From: CAWINY01 sp963837635
GTDB taxonomy: Bacteria; Acidobacteriota; Terriglobia; Terriglobales; Acidobacteriaceae
DNA length: 64,000 bases
Assembly (NCBI GenBank): GCA_963837635.1
Contig: CAWINY010000007.1
Span: forward strand, 124,001 to 188,000
Reading direction: 5' to 3'
The position numbers were made by a program, and so were the translations under genes. Below are positions 29,901 to 36,900 of the stretch, piece by piece. Below the pieces are notes generated by a model. That model worked only from the letters and a program-made list of their open reading frames with translations. It was not told where the DNA came from and searched no databases. Numbering within the stretch: position 1 is the stretch's first letter; every line of letters starts with the position of its first letter.

Positions 29901-32648
29901 ACGATCACGGCCACCGACACAGTTACCAACTCGATCACTGGCACCTCGAGCAACATCACGGTGAGCCATGGGGCGGGGGTGGTCACGGCCACTGCGGGTA
30001 CGCCGCAGAGCGTAGCTATAAGCCAGAGTTTTGCGACGGCACTGCAGGCGACGGTGAAGGACGCGTACGGCAATCCGGTGAGTGGAGTGACGGTGACATT
30101 CACGGCACCCGGGAGCGGGCTGCCCAGTGGTACGTTTGCTGGCGCAACCAACTCGACGACCGCCAACACGAATACGAATGGCATAGCGACCGCGCCGGTG
30201 TTTACCGCAAACAGCCTCGCAGGGTCGTACACCGTGACCGCAACCATAACGGGAGGAACCCCAGCCAGCTTCTCGTTGACGAACCTGGCAGGTTCCGCAC
30301 ACAGCATTGCGGCCACCCCGTCCAGCAAAAACCAGAGCGCCTGGACTAACAGCGCCTTTGCACTGCCGCTGCAAGCGACGGTAACAGACGCAAGCGGCAA
30401 TCCGGTCAGCGGAATAACGGTTACCTTCACCGCGCCGGCCGCTGGGAGCGGGGCCAGCGGCACATTTGCGGGAGGGAACACGGCGACCGCCAACACGGAT
30501 ACGAATGGCATAGCGACTGCGCCGACGTTCACCGCGAACAGCTTCGCCGGATCGTACACGGTGACGGCAACCGCTACCGGCATAACAACCCCAGCCAGTT
30601 TCTCGCTGACCAACAACGTGCAACCCACTCTTCTTATGCCGCCAGTCAGTGTGGGCGCGAATTTAGAAGTCCCGGTGACGGTCGGGCTGAATGCTCCGGC
30701 AGCTTCGAACTTGACGGTCACGATCACCAGTCCTGATAGCAGCAAGGTGCTGCTCTCGTTGGATCCAACGCTTGTGGGAACCGGCAACGGGGGGACGAGC
30801 AGCGTTCCGATTACCATTTATCAGGGTACGGACGGAAACGCGTTTGCCAGGGTCTACGTGCAGTCGCTGGATGTGCCGACCGGGGCAACGCCGGATACCA
30901 TCCAGTTGACGGTCACCGCCCCGGGCTATGCGCCGCTGCCGGTTACGGTAACCTTGACACCTTCGGCGCTGGTACTGAACGGCGGGAACGGATATGGACA
31001 GAACTTCTCCACCCAGACCCAGAGCGTCCCGCTAACTGTGGCCGCATACGGTTTGGATTCCAGCTTGAATATTGCCGGCAGCCCGCAAATGATTCGTGGC
31101 GGGCTGAACCCGAGTGTCAACGTGAGCAGTGGGGACACGACGATTGGCACTATCTCGGGGACGGCCGCTTTGGCCGGCGGCAATCCCTATGCGAGCGGGC
31201 TCTCCTTCCAACCGGGGAATGTGGGGAGCACGCTGTTGACGGTGACGCAGCCCAGCGGCTTCAGCACCCCGGCCAGCGGCGACCACTTGACGGCGACCGT
31301 GGGACAGCCGCAAATCCTGCTCACCCCCATGACGGTGGGCTACCAGATGCAAGTAACAGGCCAGGGGCAACTGTCCGATCCCGCGCCGACGGGCGGGCTT
31401 GTGGTAACCATTAAGAGCGACACCCCTGGGACAGTACTGTTATCTACCAGTGCGACGTTGGCCGGTTCGAGTAGCATTACTGTGACGGTTCCGGCAGGAA
31501 CCACGGCCTTGCCCACGTTCTATGTGCAAGGGGTGGCGATCGGTTCGGGCCAGTTGGAGGCCAGCGCGGCGAGCTATAGCTTTAACCAAGTGCAAAACAA
31601 TGGTACGGTAACGGTCCAGCATTCCGCTTTCTTGCTGGCTGGTCCCAGCCAGGTGCCCGGGCAGGCGTTCTCGACCACGGCCTACTCGACTACGGTCGAC
31701 ACGCCGTTGCTGCTGACCGTCTGGCAATTGGATTCTAAGAGCAATCCCGTGCAACAGGGACAAATTGCCGGAGGGGTAACGGTCTCCGTCTCAGTCGTGA
31801 GTGGGACCCCTGCGGTCGGCACCATTGTTCCCATTGGCACGGCGACCTTCAATGGCGGAGATTCCATCAACACAACCCTCTCCTTCCACCCTCTCACTCA
31901 AGGCACCAGCGCGCTCAGCGTGACCGCGTCAGGATTCACCGGAGGGCTACTTACAGCCACGGTGGGCCCGCCCCAGATCACGTTGAACATGCCGGCAGGG
32001 ACAACCATTGGCAACTTGCTTGAGTTGTCCGCGACGGGTTCGTTGAATACCGCCGCGCCCAGTGGCGGGTTAAACATCACAATTACCAGCAGCAATTCCT
32101 CGGTGCGGTTGTCGAACAGTGCCACGCAAGCCGGCAGCAGCAGCATTACGGTAACGGTTCCACAGTTCAACGGCTTGAACGGAGCGAGGTTCCCGCAGTT
32201 TTACGTGCAGTCCATGGCGTCTTCCGGCAGCGCTACCCTCACGGCGTCGGATCCCAACAACGTCTGGCTTCCCGGTACGATCACGGTCAACCTCTCCCCG
32301 TCCGGCTTCGTGCTCGTGAGCCCGCTGGGAATGGGGCAGGACTTCGCTACGAACCGGGCTTCAGGCAATACACAACTGACGGTCCAAGCCATGCAACTGG
32401 ACGCGAGCAATGCGCCACAGAGAATCCAGGCCCTCGCCGGCGGAGTGAATGAAAGTGTGTCGGTGAGCAGCGGGAATACCGGGGTGGGCACAATTGTGAC
32501 TAGTCCCGTGGCGATCAGTGGGGGCTTGACAAGTGGTACTACGAGCTTCACGCCGGTTGGTTCAGGTACAAGCCTGCTGACTGTATCGCCACCAACAGGA
32601 TTTGTCACGCCCGGCAGTGGCAGCACCTTACACGCAGTCGTTCATTAA
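20973..32648 (+). CDS. Giant modular surface lipoprotein 1 (PKD / ASPM / Ig-like repeats)
   Basis: The protein is about 3,891 residues from the ATG at 20973, which gives a lipoprotein signal with lipobox LVGC (Cys24); codons further upstream in frame are less likely. After a short Thr/Pro linker come PKD-like modules (about residues 139-546) and an ASPM-like choice-of-anchor-D module (549-656). Invasin-type Ig modules (656-866) and a long central region of about 97-residue beta-sandwich repeats follow. The repeats open HLSVSAPGSATAGTAISFTV or HFTVSAPTTATAGVAFNNL. Two more invasin-type modules and a unique C-terminal module of about 675 residues end it. The centre holds an in-frame 1,542-bp tandem duplication. 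It is outer-membrane anchored and probably adhesive or a scaffold. It is paired with a second giant gene 0.75 kb downstream that shares its ends. Confidence 0.92.
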   Translation: MTTRSFHALLCLIAITVSCGLVGCGGGSRPHTPTLTPGTVTPGTPGSAYQQDPAASVSVSSDNCPGGSCTITITGYLTRFVQGATTVDFGPGITVGAVTVNSPTSATVQVQIAQAAPGLRQIVVSTNGHRSSATFQVPSSGFGPVANAGPQQSAAVGRTVELDGSHSTCTSSNGSCLLGFQWSFLSVPTGSGAQLSNPGDPNPIFTVDKAGNYILQLAASGSTQSVSPANTAARAAAAVPAASSAGSASTLASVVITTGDTSPVANAGPGQLVNVSDTVHLDGSASSDADGDKLTYQWALLSAPPGSIAALSDATSVAPTFVADKAGAYQLQLTVNDGHGNSASDTVQISTNNDVPPIADAGADQQVAAGNTVQLDGSQSSAADPHDNDKLTYAWSFTFQPTNSSTATLSAANIAKPTFVPDVPGAYGLQLVVTDTTTTPNLNSTPATVMITTDSNSIRPVAVAGKAQAVPMGTTVQLDGSGSTGAPTTYLWSLLSTPAGSKAALSDATQSKPAFVADLPGFYVAQLIVADSSLTSYPSTVSIQATVPGITFSPNAVAFGNQTAGQTSNSQPVVITNTGTGELTITDLQITGANVSDFFPPTAASLPVKVPPNEQTTVNVTFTPRALGSRTANLTVTDNAPGSPHAVVLSGTGVAGLPTSVTAATSSTPQSVAINSAFAPLQVTVKDARDFPVSGVTVTFTAPASGSGASGTFAGGNTATTNADGVATAPTFTANGTAGQYTVTATVSGLTSVSFSLTNLTGSPHSIVTTAGTPQNVVVKAAFAPLQVTVKDTGGNLLNGVTVTFAAPTSGASGTFAGGVNTATTNAQGVATAPTFTANSVAGQYSVTASVAGVATPASFLLTNTAGPATRLSVSAPGSATAGTAISFTVTALDASNNTVSGYNGTVNFTSSDTQAVLPANATLTNGTGTFSATLKTAGTQTLTATDTVHSTIAGTSNNLTVGAGAVTHLSVSAPGSATAGTAISFTVTALDASNNTVSGYTGTVHFTSSDAQAVLPANTTLTNGTGTFSATLKTAGTQTLTATDTVHSTIAGTSNNLTVGAGAATHLSVSAPGSATAGAAISFTVTALDTGNNTVSGYTGTVHFTSSDAQAVLPANTTLTNGTGTLSATLKTAGPQTLTATDTVTNSITGTSINITVGTGVAASVTATAGTPQSATISQSFATALQATVKDAYGNPVSGATVTFAAPATGASGTFANGTNTTTATTNTQGIATASTFTANSIANIAGPYTVTATVSGVASSASFLMTNLHGSPTSIAATSGNGQSVVVNNSFVTLLQATVKDASGNPVSGVVVTFTAPSGSVASGTFTGGGRTATASTDTTGVATAVVFSANSIAGQYSVTASVAGVSTPASFSLTNTAGPATRLSVSAPGSATAGTAISFTVTALDASNNTVSGYTGTVNFTSSDTQAVLPANATLTNGTGTFSATLKTAGTQTLTATDTVHSTIAGTSNNLTVGAGAVTHLSVSAPGSATAGTAISFTVTALDASNNTVSGYTGTVHFTSSDAQAVLPANTTLTNGTGTFSATLKTAGTQTLTATDTVHSTIAGTSNNLTVGAGAATHLSVSAPGSATAGAAISFTVTALDTGNNTVSGYTGTVHFTSSDAQAVLPANTTLTNGTGTLSATLKTAGPQTLTATDTVTNSITGTSINITVGTGVAASVTATAGTPQSATISQSFATALQATVKDAYGNPVSGATVTFAAPATGASGTFANGTNTTTATTNTQGIATASTFTANSIANIAGPYTVTATVSGVASSASFLMTNLHGSPTSIAATSGNGQSVVVNNSFVTLLQATVKDASGNPVSGVVVTFTAPSGSVASGTFTGGGRTATASTDTTGVATAVVFSANSIAGQYSVTASVAGVSTPASFSLTNTAGPLSKLVFTTTPFAVAAGVCSGQVTVQAQDQYNNPVTTGTGGITIGVATSSSSSGKFYIGNSCGGSAVTTVSIPNGSTSVSFSYQDTAFGTPTLTASSGSISGTQKETISAASISQFAVVAPASAVAGTPISVTVTAQDSFGNTVTGYTGTVHFTFGTSDTGATSTNYTFSSADNGSKALSFTLTTAASGQTIGASDTSSHTGTSGNINVSAAGTTHLVVAAQGPATAGSAFNFTVTAKDTYNNTVSGYTGTVHFTSSDAQAVLPANYTFTMLDQGVHVFSGVTLKTAGTQTVTATDTVASSITGSSGGITVNAGAATHFVVNASSPATAGSAFSFTVTAQDAYNNTATGYSGTVHFTSSDGQAVLPADSTLTNGARTFSATLKTTGAQTITATDTVTNSITATSNSISVSAGAATHFTVSAPTTTTSGVTFNNLVVTALDASNNTVSGYTGTVHFTSSDTQAVLPANTTLTNGTGTFSATLKTAGTQTITATDTTNSITATSNSISVSAGSATHFTVSAPTTATAGVAFNNLVVTALDASNNTVTSYSGTVHFISSDGQAVLPADSTLTNGARTFSATLKSAGTQTITATDTTNSITATSNISVSAGSATHFTVSAPTTATAGVAFNNLVVTALDASNNTVTSYSGTVHFISSDGQAVLPANSTLTNGARTFSATLKTAGTQTITATDTVTNSITATSNSISVSAGSATHFTVSAPTTATAGVAFNNLVVTALDASNNTVTSYSGTVHFISSDGQAVLPADSTLTNGARTFSATLKTAGAQTITATDMVTNSITATSNSISVSAGSATHFTVSAPTTTTSGVAFNNLVVTAKDANNNTVTSYTGTVHFTSSDGQAVLPANTTLTNGTVTFSATLKTVGAQTITATDTVTNSITATSNSISVSAGSATHFTVSAPTTTTSGVAFNNLVVTALDASNNTVSGYTGTVHFTSSDTQAVLPANTTLTNGTGTFSATLKTAGAQTITATDTVTNSITATSNNITVGVGAVTHLSVSAPGTATAGTSFSFTVTALDAGNNTVSGYSGTVHFTSSDTQAGAGAGLPIDAKLSNGVGGFAAILKTAGPQTITATDTVTNSITGTSSNITVSHGAGVVTATAGTPQSVAISQSFATALQATVKDAYGNPVSGVTVTFTAPGSGLPSGTFAGATNSTTANTNTNGIATAPVFTANSLAGSYTVTATITGGTPASFSLTNLAGSAHSIAATPSSKNQSAWTNSAFALPLQATVTDASGNPVSGITVTFTAPAAGSGASGTFAGGNTATANTDTNGIATAPTFTANSFAGSYTVTATATGITTPASFSLTNNVQPTLLMPPVSVGANLEVPVTVGLNAPAASNLTVTITSPDSSKVLLSLDPTLVGTGNGGTSSVPITIYQGTDGNAFARVYVQSLDVPTGATPDTIQLTVTAPGYAPLPVTVTLTPSALVLNGGNGYGQNFSTQTQSVPLTVAAYGLDSSLNIAGSPQMIRGGLNPSVNVSSGDTTIGTISGTAALAGGNPYASGLSFQPGNVGSTLLTVTQPSGFSTPASGDHLTATVGQPQILLTPMTVGYQMQVTGQGQLSDPAPTGGLVVTIKSDTPGTVLLSTSATLAGSSSITVTVPAGTTALPTFYVQGVAIGSGQLEASAASYSFNQVQNNGTVTVQHSAFLLAGPSQVPGQAFSTTAYSTTVDTPLLLTVWQLDSKSNPVQQGQIAGGVTVSVSVVSGTPAVGTIVPIGTATFNGGDSINTTLSFHPLTQGTSALSVTASGFTGGLLTATVGPPQITLNMPAGTTIGNLLELSATGSLNTAAPSGGLNITITSSNSSVRLSNSATQAGSSSITVTVPQFNGLNGARFPQFYVQSMASSGSATLTASDPNNVWLPGTITVNLSPSGFVLVSPLGMGQDFATNRASGNTQLTVQAMQLDASNAPQRIQALAGGVNESVSVSSGNTGVGTIVTSPVAISGGLTSGTTSFTPVGSGTSLLTVSPPTGFVTPGSGSTLHAVVH
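23499..26582 (+). repeat. Nearly perfect 1,542-bp tandem duplication inside giant gene 1
   Basis: The segment 23499-25040 is repeated as 25041-26582. Anchor sequences GGACAGTACTCGGTAACCGC occur at 23499, 25041 and 26583, and long stretches read the same with only rare base changes. 1,542 bp is 514 codons, so the frame is kept. Each unit holds three copies of the 97-residue sandwich module plus two invasin-type modules. Confidence 0.9.
27896..29660 (+). repeat. Array of about 295-bp coding repeats in giant gene 1
   Basis: Six successive units open with GCGACGCAYTTCACGGTCAG at about 27896, 28188, 28479, 28774, 29073 and 29367. Each encodes an Ig-like module of about 97-99 residues. Units differ mostly at ALDASNNTVTSYSG versus AKDANNNTVTSYTG and similar spots. 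Neighbouring units are nearly identical, which points to recent expansion or homogenisation. Confidence 0.85.
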
Positions 32649-32689
32649 GACTGTGGATCAAGCCGGAGACTCGGAGGGATGACATCCAT

Positions 32690-32718
32690 CGGTGATCGGG
32701 GCCTAGCCCCGATCACCG
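32690..32718. terminator. 13-bp perfect stem-loop after giant gene 1
   Basis: CGGTGATCGGGGC pairs with GCCCCGATCACCG around a CTA loop, 42 bp after the stop codon. No T-run follows, so it may block exonuclease or end transcription weakly. Confidence 0.55.
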
Positions 32719-32769
32719 CACTCGTGAGCCAGCAGTTGGTTACATCCCGTGAGACACCATAGCTGTTAG

Positions 32770-32875
32770 CGCTGGACGGAAGTCGCGGCAGAGACCCAAA
32801 CGGTATGCCGAGACGCAAAGGACCGAGACAACGGCGCCACTAATATCGCCCCTATGGGCGGAGAACCGATTCGAC
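32770..32875 (+). ncRNA. Possible c-di-GMP-I-like riboswitch or unnamed structured RNA (weak)
   Basis: A CAAA-CGG-TATG-CCG hairpin is followed by AGACGCAAAGG. This resembles the GCAAACC...GGGACGCAAAGCC core of c-di-GMP-I (GEMM) riboswitches. The second part (GGGCGGAGAACCGAT) loosely resembles the conserved 3' GCGGGGUUACCGAU. The outer P1 helix and tetraloop receptor are not convincing. It lies in the 756-bp gap upstream of the second giant lipoprotein gene, in the right orientation. Confidence 0.2.
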
Positions 32876-33152
32876 AGGCGGTTCCATGGAAAACTTCCCG
32901 GTGAAGCGCGAATCCGAACCAATTCGTGGAAACTGACTCCTCCTTCCCCTGCCCGCAGCCTTCTTAGCCCGATGACGTAGTGCAATTGGCTAATGCATAG
33001 GGGACACACATTTGTGACGACACCCTTCTGGCTGCTTCCTGCAGAGTAATCACAATGGCTAAGCCATGGGGAGAATAGGCAATTTCCCCAGCGCAGTTCA
33101 CTCTTTATGTCGTATAGCGCAGCCGTGGCTCCTAGGCAATTGGGCTAGGTAA

Positions 33153-33230
33153 CGAAAATTCTCCTGCCTTAACAGTCTGTCCGGTAGACGGCAGAGACGT
33201 GCTAGGGGACGGCGCAAGAAGGAATTTTCC
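33153..33230 (+). ncRNA. Predicted folded leader upstream of giant gene 2
   Basis: An outer helix GAAAATTC (33154-33161) with GAATTTTC (33222-33229) encloses a hairpin CTGCC...GGCAG (33164-33168/33190-33194). That hairpin contains GTCT/AGAC. Nested helices with no coding explanation suggest a structured 5' leader about 175 bp before the start codon at 33405. The family is not recognised. Confidence 0.3.
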
Positions 33231-33404
33231 TATCGGCCGGCCATTGACGGATACCGAAAAAGAAAGACAAGCACCCGAAACCAAGATGTCGCAGAAGTCG
33301 AACGAGTTCCCGGACCAGGCTACTGATCTAACTGGCAAGCAGGGTATCGCAAAGCAGCTGGTTAGGGACCACGGACGTATTTCCCTTTCGGGGGAGACTC
33401 TGGC

Positions 33405-33923
33405 ATGAACGCTCATCGCAGTCACGCTCTTTATTGCTTCTTAAGCTTCGCGCTTTTTTATTGGCTGGTTGCCTGCGGTGGCGGCAACGCGGGGCCTACA
33501 GGGTCGTCTTTACCAGCAGCCAACCCTGTCAGCCAAAGTGCTCCGGGCATCAGTATGAGCCCGGCCAGCGTGACATTCGCCAATCAGTTTCTGAATACGA
33601 AGAGTGCACCCACCCGCGTGACGGTCGTCAACCCCGGCACGGCAGACTTGGTGATCTCGACACTGGCGATTGCCGGCGGCAATGCAGGCGACTTTGCTTT
33701 TTCGACAAGAACATTGCCCATCACCATTGCGCCGGGCAGCGCCACGAATGTCAACGTGACGTTCACGCCCACGCAAGCGGGCGTACGCACAGGTTCGCTG
33801 TCCATAACGGATAACGCTGCCGGCACCGTTCACCTGGTTAGTCTGTTCGGGCAAGTCTACGAGCGTGGCGCAAGATCCAAGAGCCTCGATCTCGATCGTT
33901 CCCAACAGTGGTCAGGTGGGTAG
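33405..33923 (+). pseudogene. N-terminal part of giant lipoprotein 2, cut off by a one-base insertion
   Basis: The ATG at 33405 follows GGGGAG at 33391-33396. It opens a lipoprotein signal with lipobox LVAC and Cys24, the same lipid-anchor residue number as giant protein 1. An ASPM-like module follows (SPASVTFANQFLNTKSAPTR to SITDNAAGTVHLVSL). At CTGTTCGGG (33844-33852) the frame slips: removing one T gives LSGKSTSVAQDPRASIS, which flows into the long frame starting after 33860. As written, the frame ends at 33923 in an unrelated tail. The extra T either inactivates secretion of the giant protein, marks phase variation, or is a sequencing error. Confidence 0.85.
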
Positions 33924-36900
33924 CACGGTTACGGTCAGCCTCCAGGGAGACCTCACTCAGTTCGTCCAGGGGGCTACGATTGCGGACTTTGGACCGGGTA
34001 TTACCGTAGGGGCAGGCAACGGACTGGTCACCGTCAATAGCCCAACCAGCGCGACCGTGCAGGTGCAAATCGGGGCGCAAGCCGCTCCGGGTCCGCGACA
34101 GATTGTGATCAGCACGGGCGGGCATCGCTCGTCCACCACCTTCCAAGTGCTCTCGTCCGGTTCCGGGCCAGTGGCCAACGCCGGGCCCCAGCAGTTTGCC
34201 TCGGTTGGAAGCACCGTGGAACTAGATGGCAGTCACTCCACCTACGTTAGTTCCAACGGTAATTCTTGCCTCCTCGGTTTCCAGTGGTCTTTCTTGTCGT
34301 TCCCGGCAGGCAGCCTGGCCCAGTTGAGCGATCCGGCCAGCATGAATCCGCGCTTCACCATCGATCAAGCGGGCGACTACATCCTGCAACTCAGTGCGCA
34401 GGACGGAAGCTGTACCCAGGCGGCGAATCCGGCCAATACGGCCGCGCTAGCAGCAAGCGGCGCAGGTAGCCCGAGCACTCTGGCATCCGTCGTTATCTCC
34501 ACTCTTGGCGATACGAGTCCGGTGGCGAACGCCGGGCCAAGTCAGTGGGTGGCGCTGCACAGCAAAGTCCAACTGGACGGCAGCCAATCGAGCAATGCCG
34601 ATGGCGACCCGCTTACCTATCAATGGTCGTTTCTCTCCATGCCCGAAGGCAGCGCCGCGACCTTATCGGATTCAACGTCGGTAGCCCCCACTTTCGTGGC
34701 GGACGTGGCGGGCAAGTATCAGGTGCAATTGACGGCGAACGATGGGCAGGGCAATAGTGCCAGCGATACCGTAGTAATCAGCACAGACAAAGCAGACGTG
34801 CCTCCCCTAGCGGATGCCGGCAGCAATCAGCAGGTCCCGGTGAAGAGTACCGCCCAACTGGACGGCAGCCAATCGTCGGCTGCGGATCCGAACGATACGC
34901 TCACCTACGCCTGGAGTTTCACCTTCAAGCCCTCCACTAGCGTGGCCCAACTGAAGGGCGCCGATACCGCGAAGCCCTCCTTCACGGTGGATATGGCGGG
35001 GACGTATGGAATGCAGTTGGTGGTGACCGAAGGCGGCGTTTCCAGCACCCCGGCGACGGTAATGATTTCTACCGATAGCATCCGGCCGGTAGCGGTGGCT
35101 GGACCTGCGCAGGCACTGCCCGTGGGAAGCACAGTGCACCTGGACGGCAGTGGCTCGACCGAAGCGCCCACCAACTATCAGTGGTCCTTGCTGAGCAAGC
35201 CGCTAGGCAGCAGCGCCGAGCTGAGTGATACCACCCAGGTAAAGCCCACGTTTGTAGCGGACTTGCCTGGAATCTACGTGGCCCAGTTAATCGTTTCCAA
35301 CGGTCTGTTGACCAGTTATCCGAGCACGGTACGGATTAACGCTACGACCCCGGGGTTCCAGGCGCAACCCACTGCGGTAGTTTTTCCCAATCAAATGGTG
35401 GGCGGCACCAGCAGTTCCCTGCCCGTGTCCATCGCCAACACTGGCACCGGCAATCTGGTGATCTCCGGGCTGACTATCGGAGGCGCGAATCCCGGAGATT
35501 TTGGTCACACGACAGCGACGCTGCCGCTTACGGTTTTACCCGATAACACGACGATCGTGAACCTGACCTTCACGCCGGCCGTGATCGGCAGCCGCACGGC
35601 AACCCTGACGATCAACGACAACGCCGGTGGCCCGCACACGTTGGCCTTGTCGGGTATTGGGACCGTAGGCCCACCGGCGAGTATCACGGCCTCTGCGGGT
35701 TCAGGGCAAAGTGCCTTGACCCATACCAGTTTTGCGACGCCCCTGCAGGCGATGGTAAAGGATGCGGGCGGCAATCCCGTAAGTGGAGTGACGGTGACGT
35801 TCGCGGCGCCGGCAACTGGGTCCAGTGGCACGTTTGCAGGCGGAACCAATACCACGACCGTCACCACGAATACGCAAGGCATGGCGATGGCGCCGACGTT
35901 CACCGCGAATGGCATTGGAGGACCATTCACCGTGACAGTCAGCGCAACGGGAGTGGCGACTCCGGCCGTCTTTTCGCTGGGCAATGTGATGCCTGTCTTG
36001 TTGTCGCTCGCGCTCACCCCGACAACTCCGACCATAGGAATCGGCCAGACGCTGCAATTTCAGGCGACCGGAACGTTTTCGGACTACAGCACCGCAAACC
36101 TGACGAGCCAGGTTAGTTGGTCTTCGGGCAGCTCATCCGTAGCAACCATCACCAGTAGCGGGATAGTGACTGGAGGCACTCTGGGCGCTGCGTTCATCAC
36201 AGCCGCGATGAACGGCATCAGCGGAACGGCCGTCCTAACGGTGGTCGGCGATCCACCTTCTTCCTATACCCTGTTTGGCACAGCGGTTCCGCCGGCGACC
36301 AACGTCGACGCCGGCGTTCCGCTTGAGTTGGGGATGAAATTCACGGCCGATCGCGACGGCGCCATCACCGCCCTCCGTTTTTACAAGGGCGCCGGGAATA
36401 GCGGCCCCCACCAGGGGAATTTGTGGAGCAGTACGGGACAACTGCTGGCAACCGCGACGTTCACCAACGAAACGGACTCCGGCTGGCAGCAGGTGAACCT
36501 GGCAACTCCGGTGCCGATCACGGCGAACACGGTGTACGTGGTCTCCTATCACACCCCCGGAGGCTACTCCGCCACCTACGGAGATTTTAATGGGCCGGTG
36601 GACAATCCGCCTTTACATGCGGTGGTAAACAGCGCCAGCAGCGGCAATGGCGTGTATGCATATGGGAGCAACAGCGACTTCCCCACGAACAGCGGCCTCG
36701 GGGCCAACTACCAGTTAGACGTGGCGTTTAGGCCCAGCACGGGTACGACACCCTTGATGTCGCTCATGGTGAGTCCTGCAAACCAGTCGATTGCCATCGG
36801 ATCGACGCAGCAGTTGCAGGTAACGGGAACCTTTGCGGACAACAGCAGCGCAGACCTGACCAGTCAAGTCAGTTGGTCATCGGATACTCCATCCGTAGCA

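Noticed and set aside
20937..32626. Long minus-strand open frames opposite giant gene 1 (for example 24756-26204 and 28047-29198)
   Set aside because: They mirror the repeats of the plus-strand gene, are Arg/Gly/His-rich, lack starts with ribosome sites and resemble no family. They are shadows of a G+C-rich repetitive coding strand.
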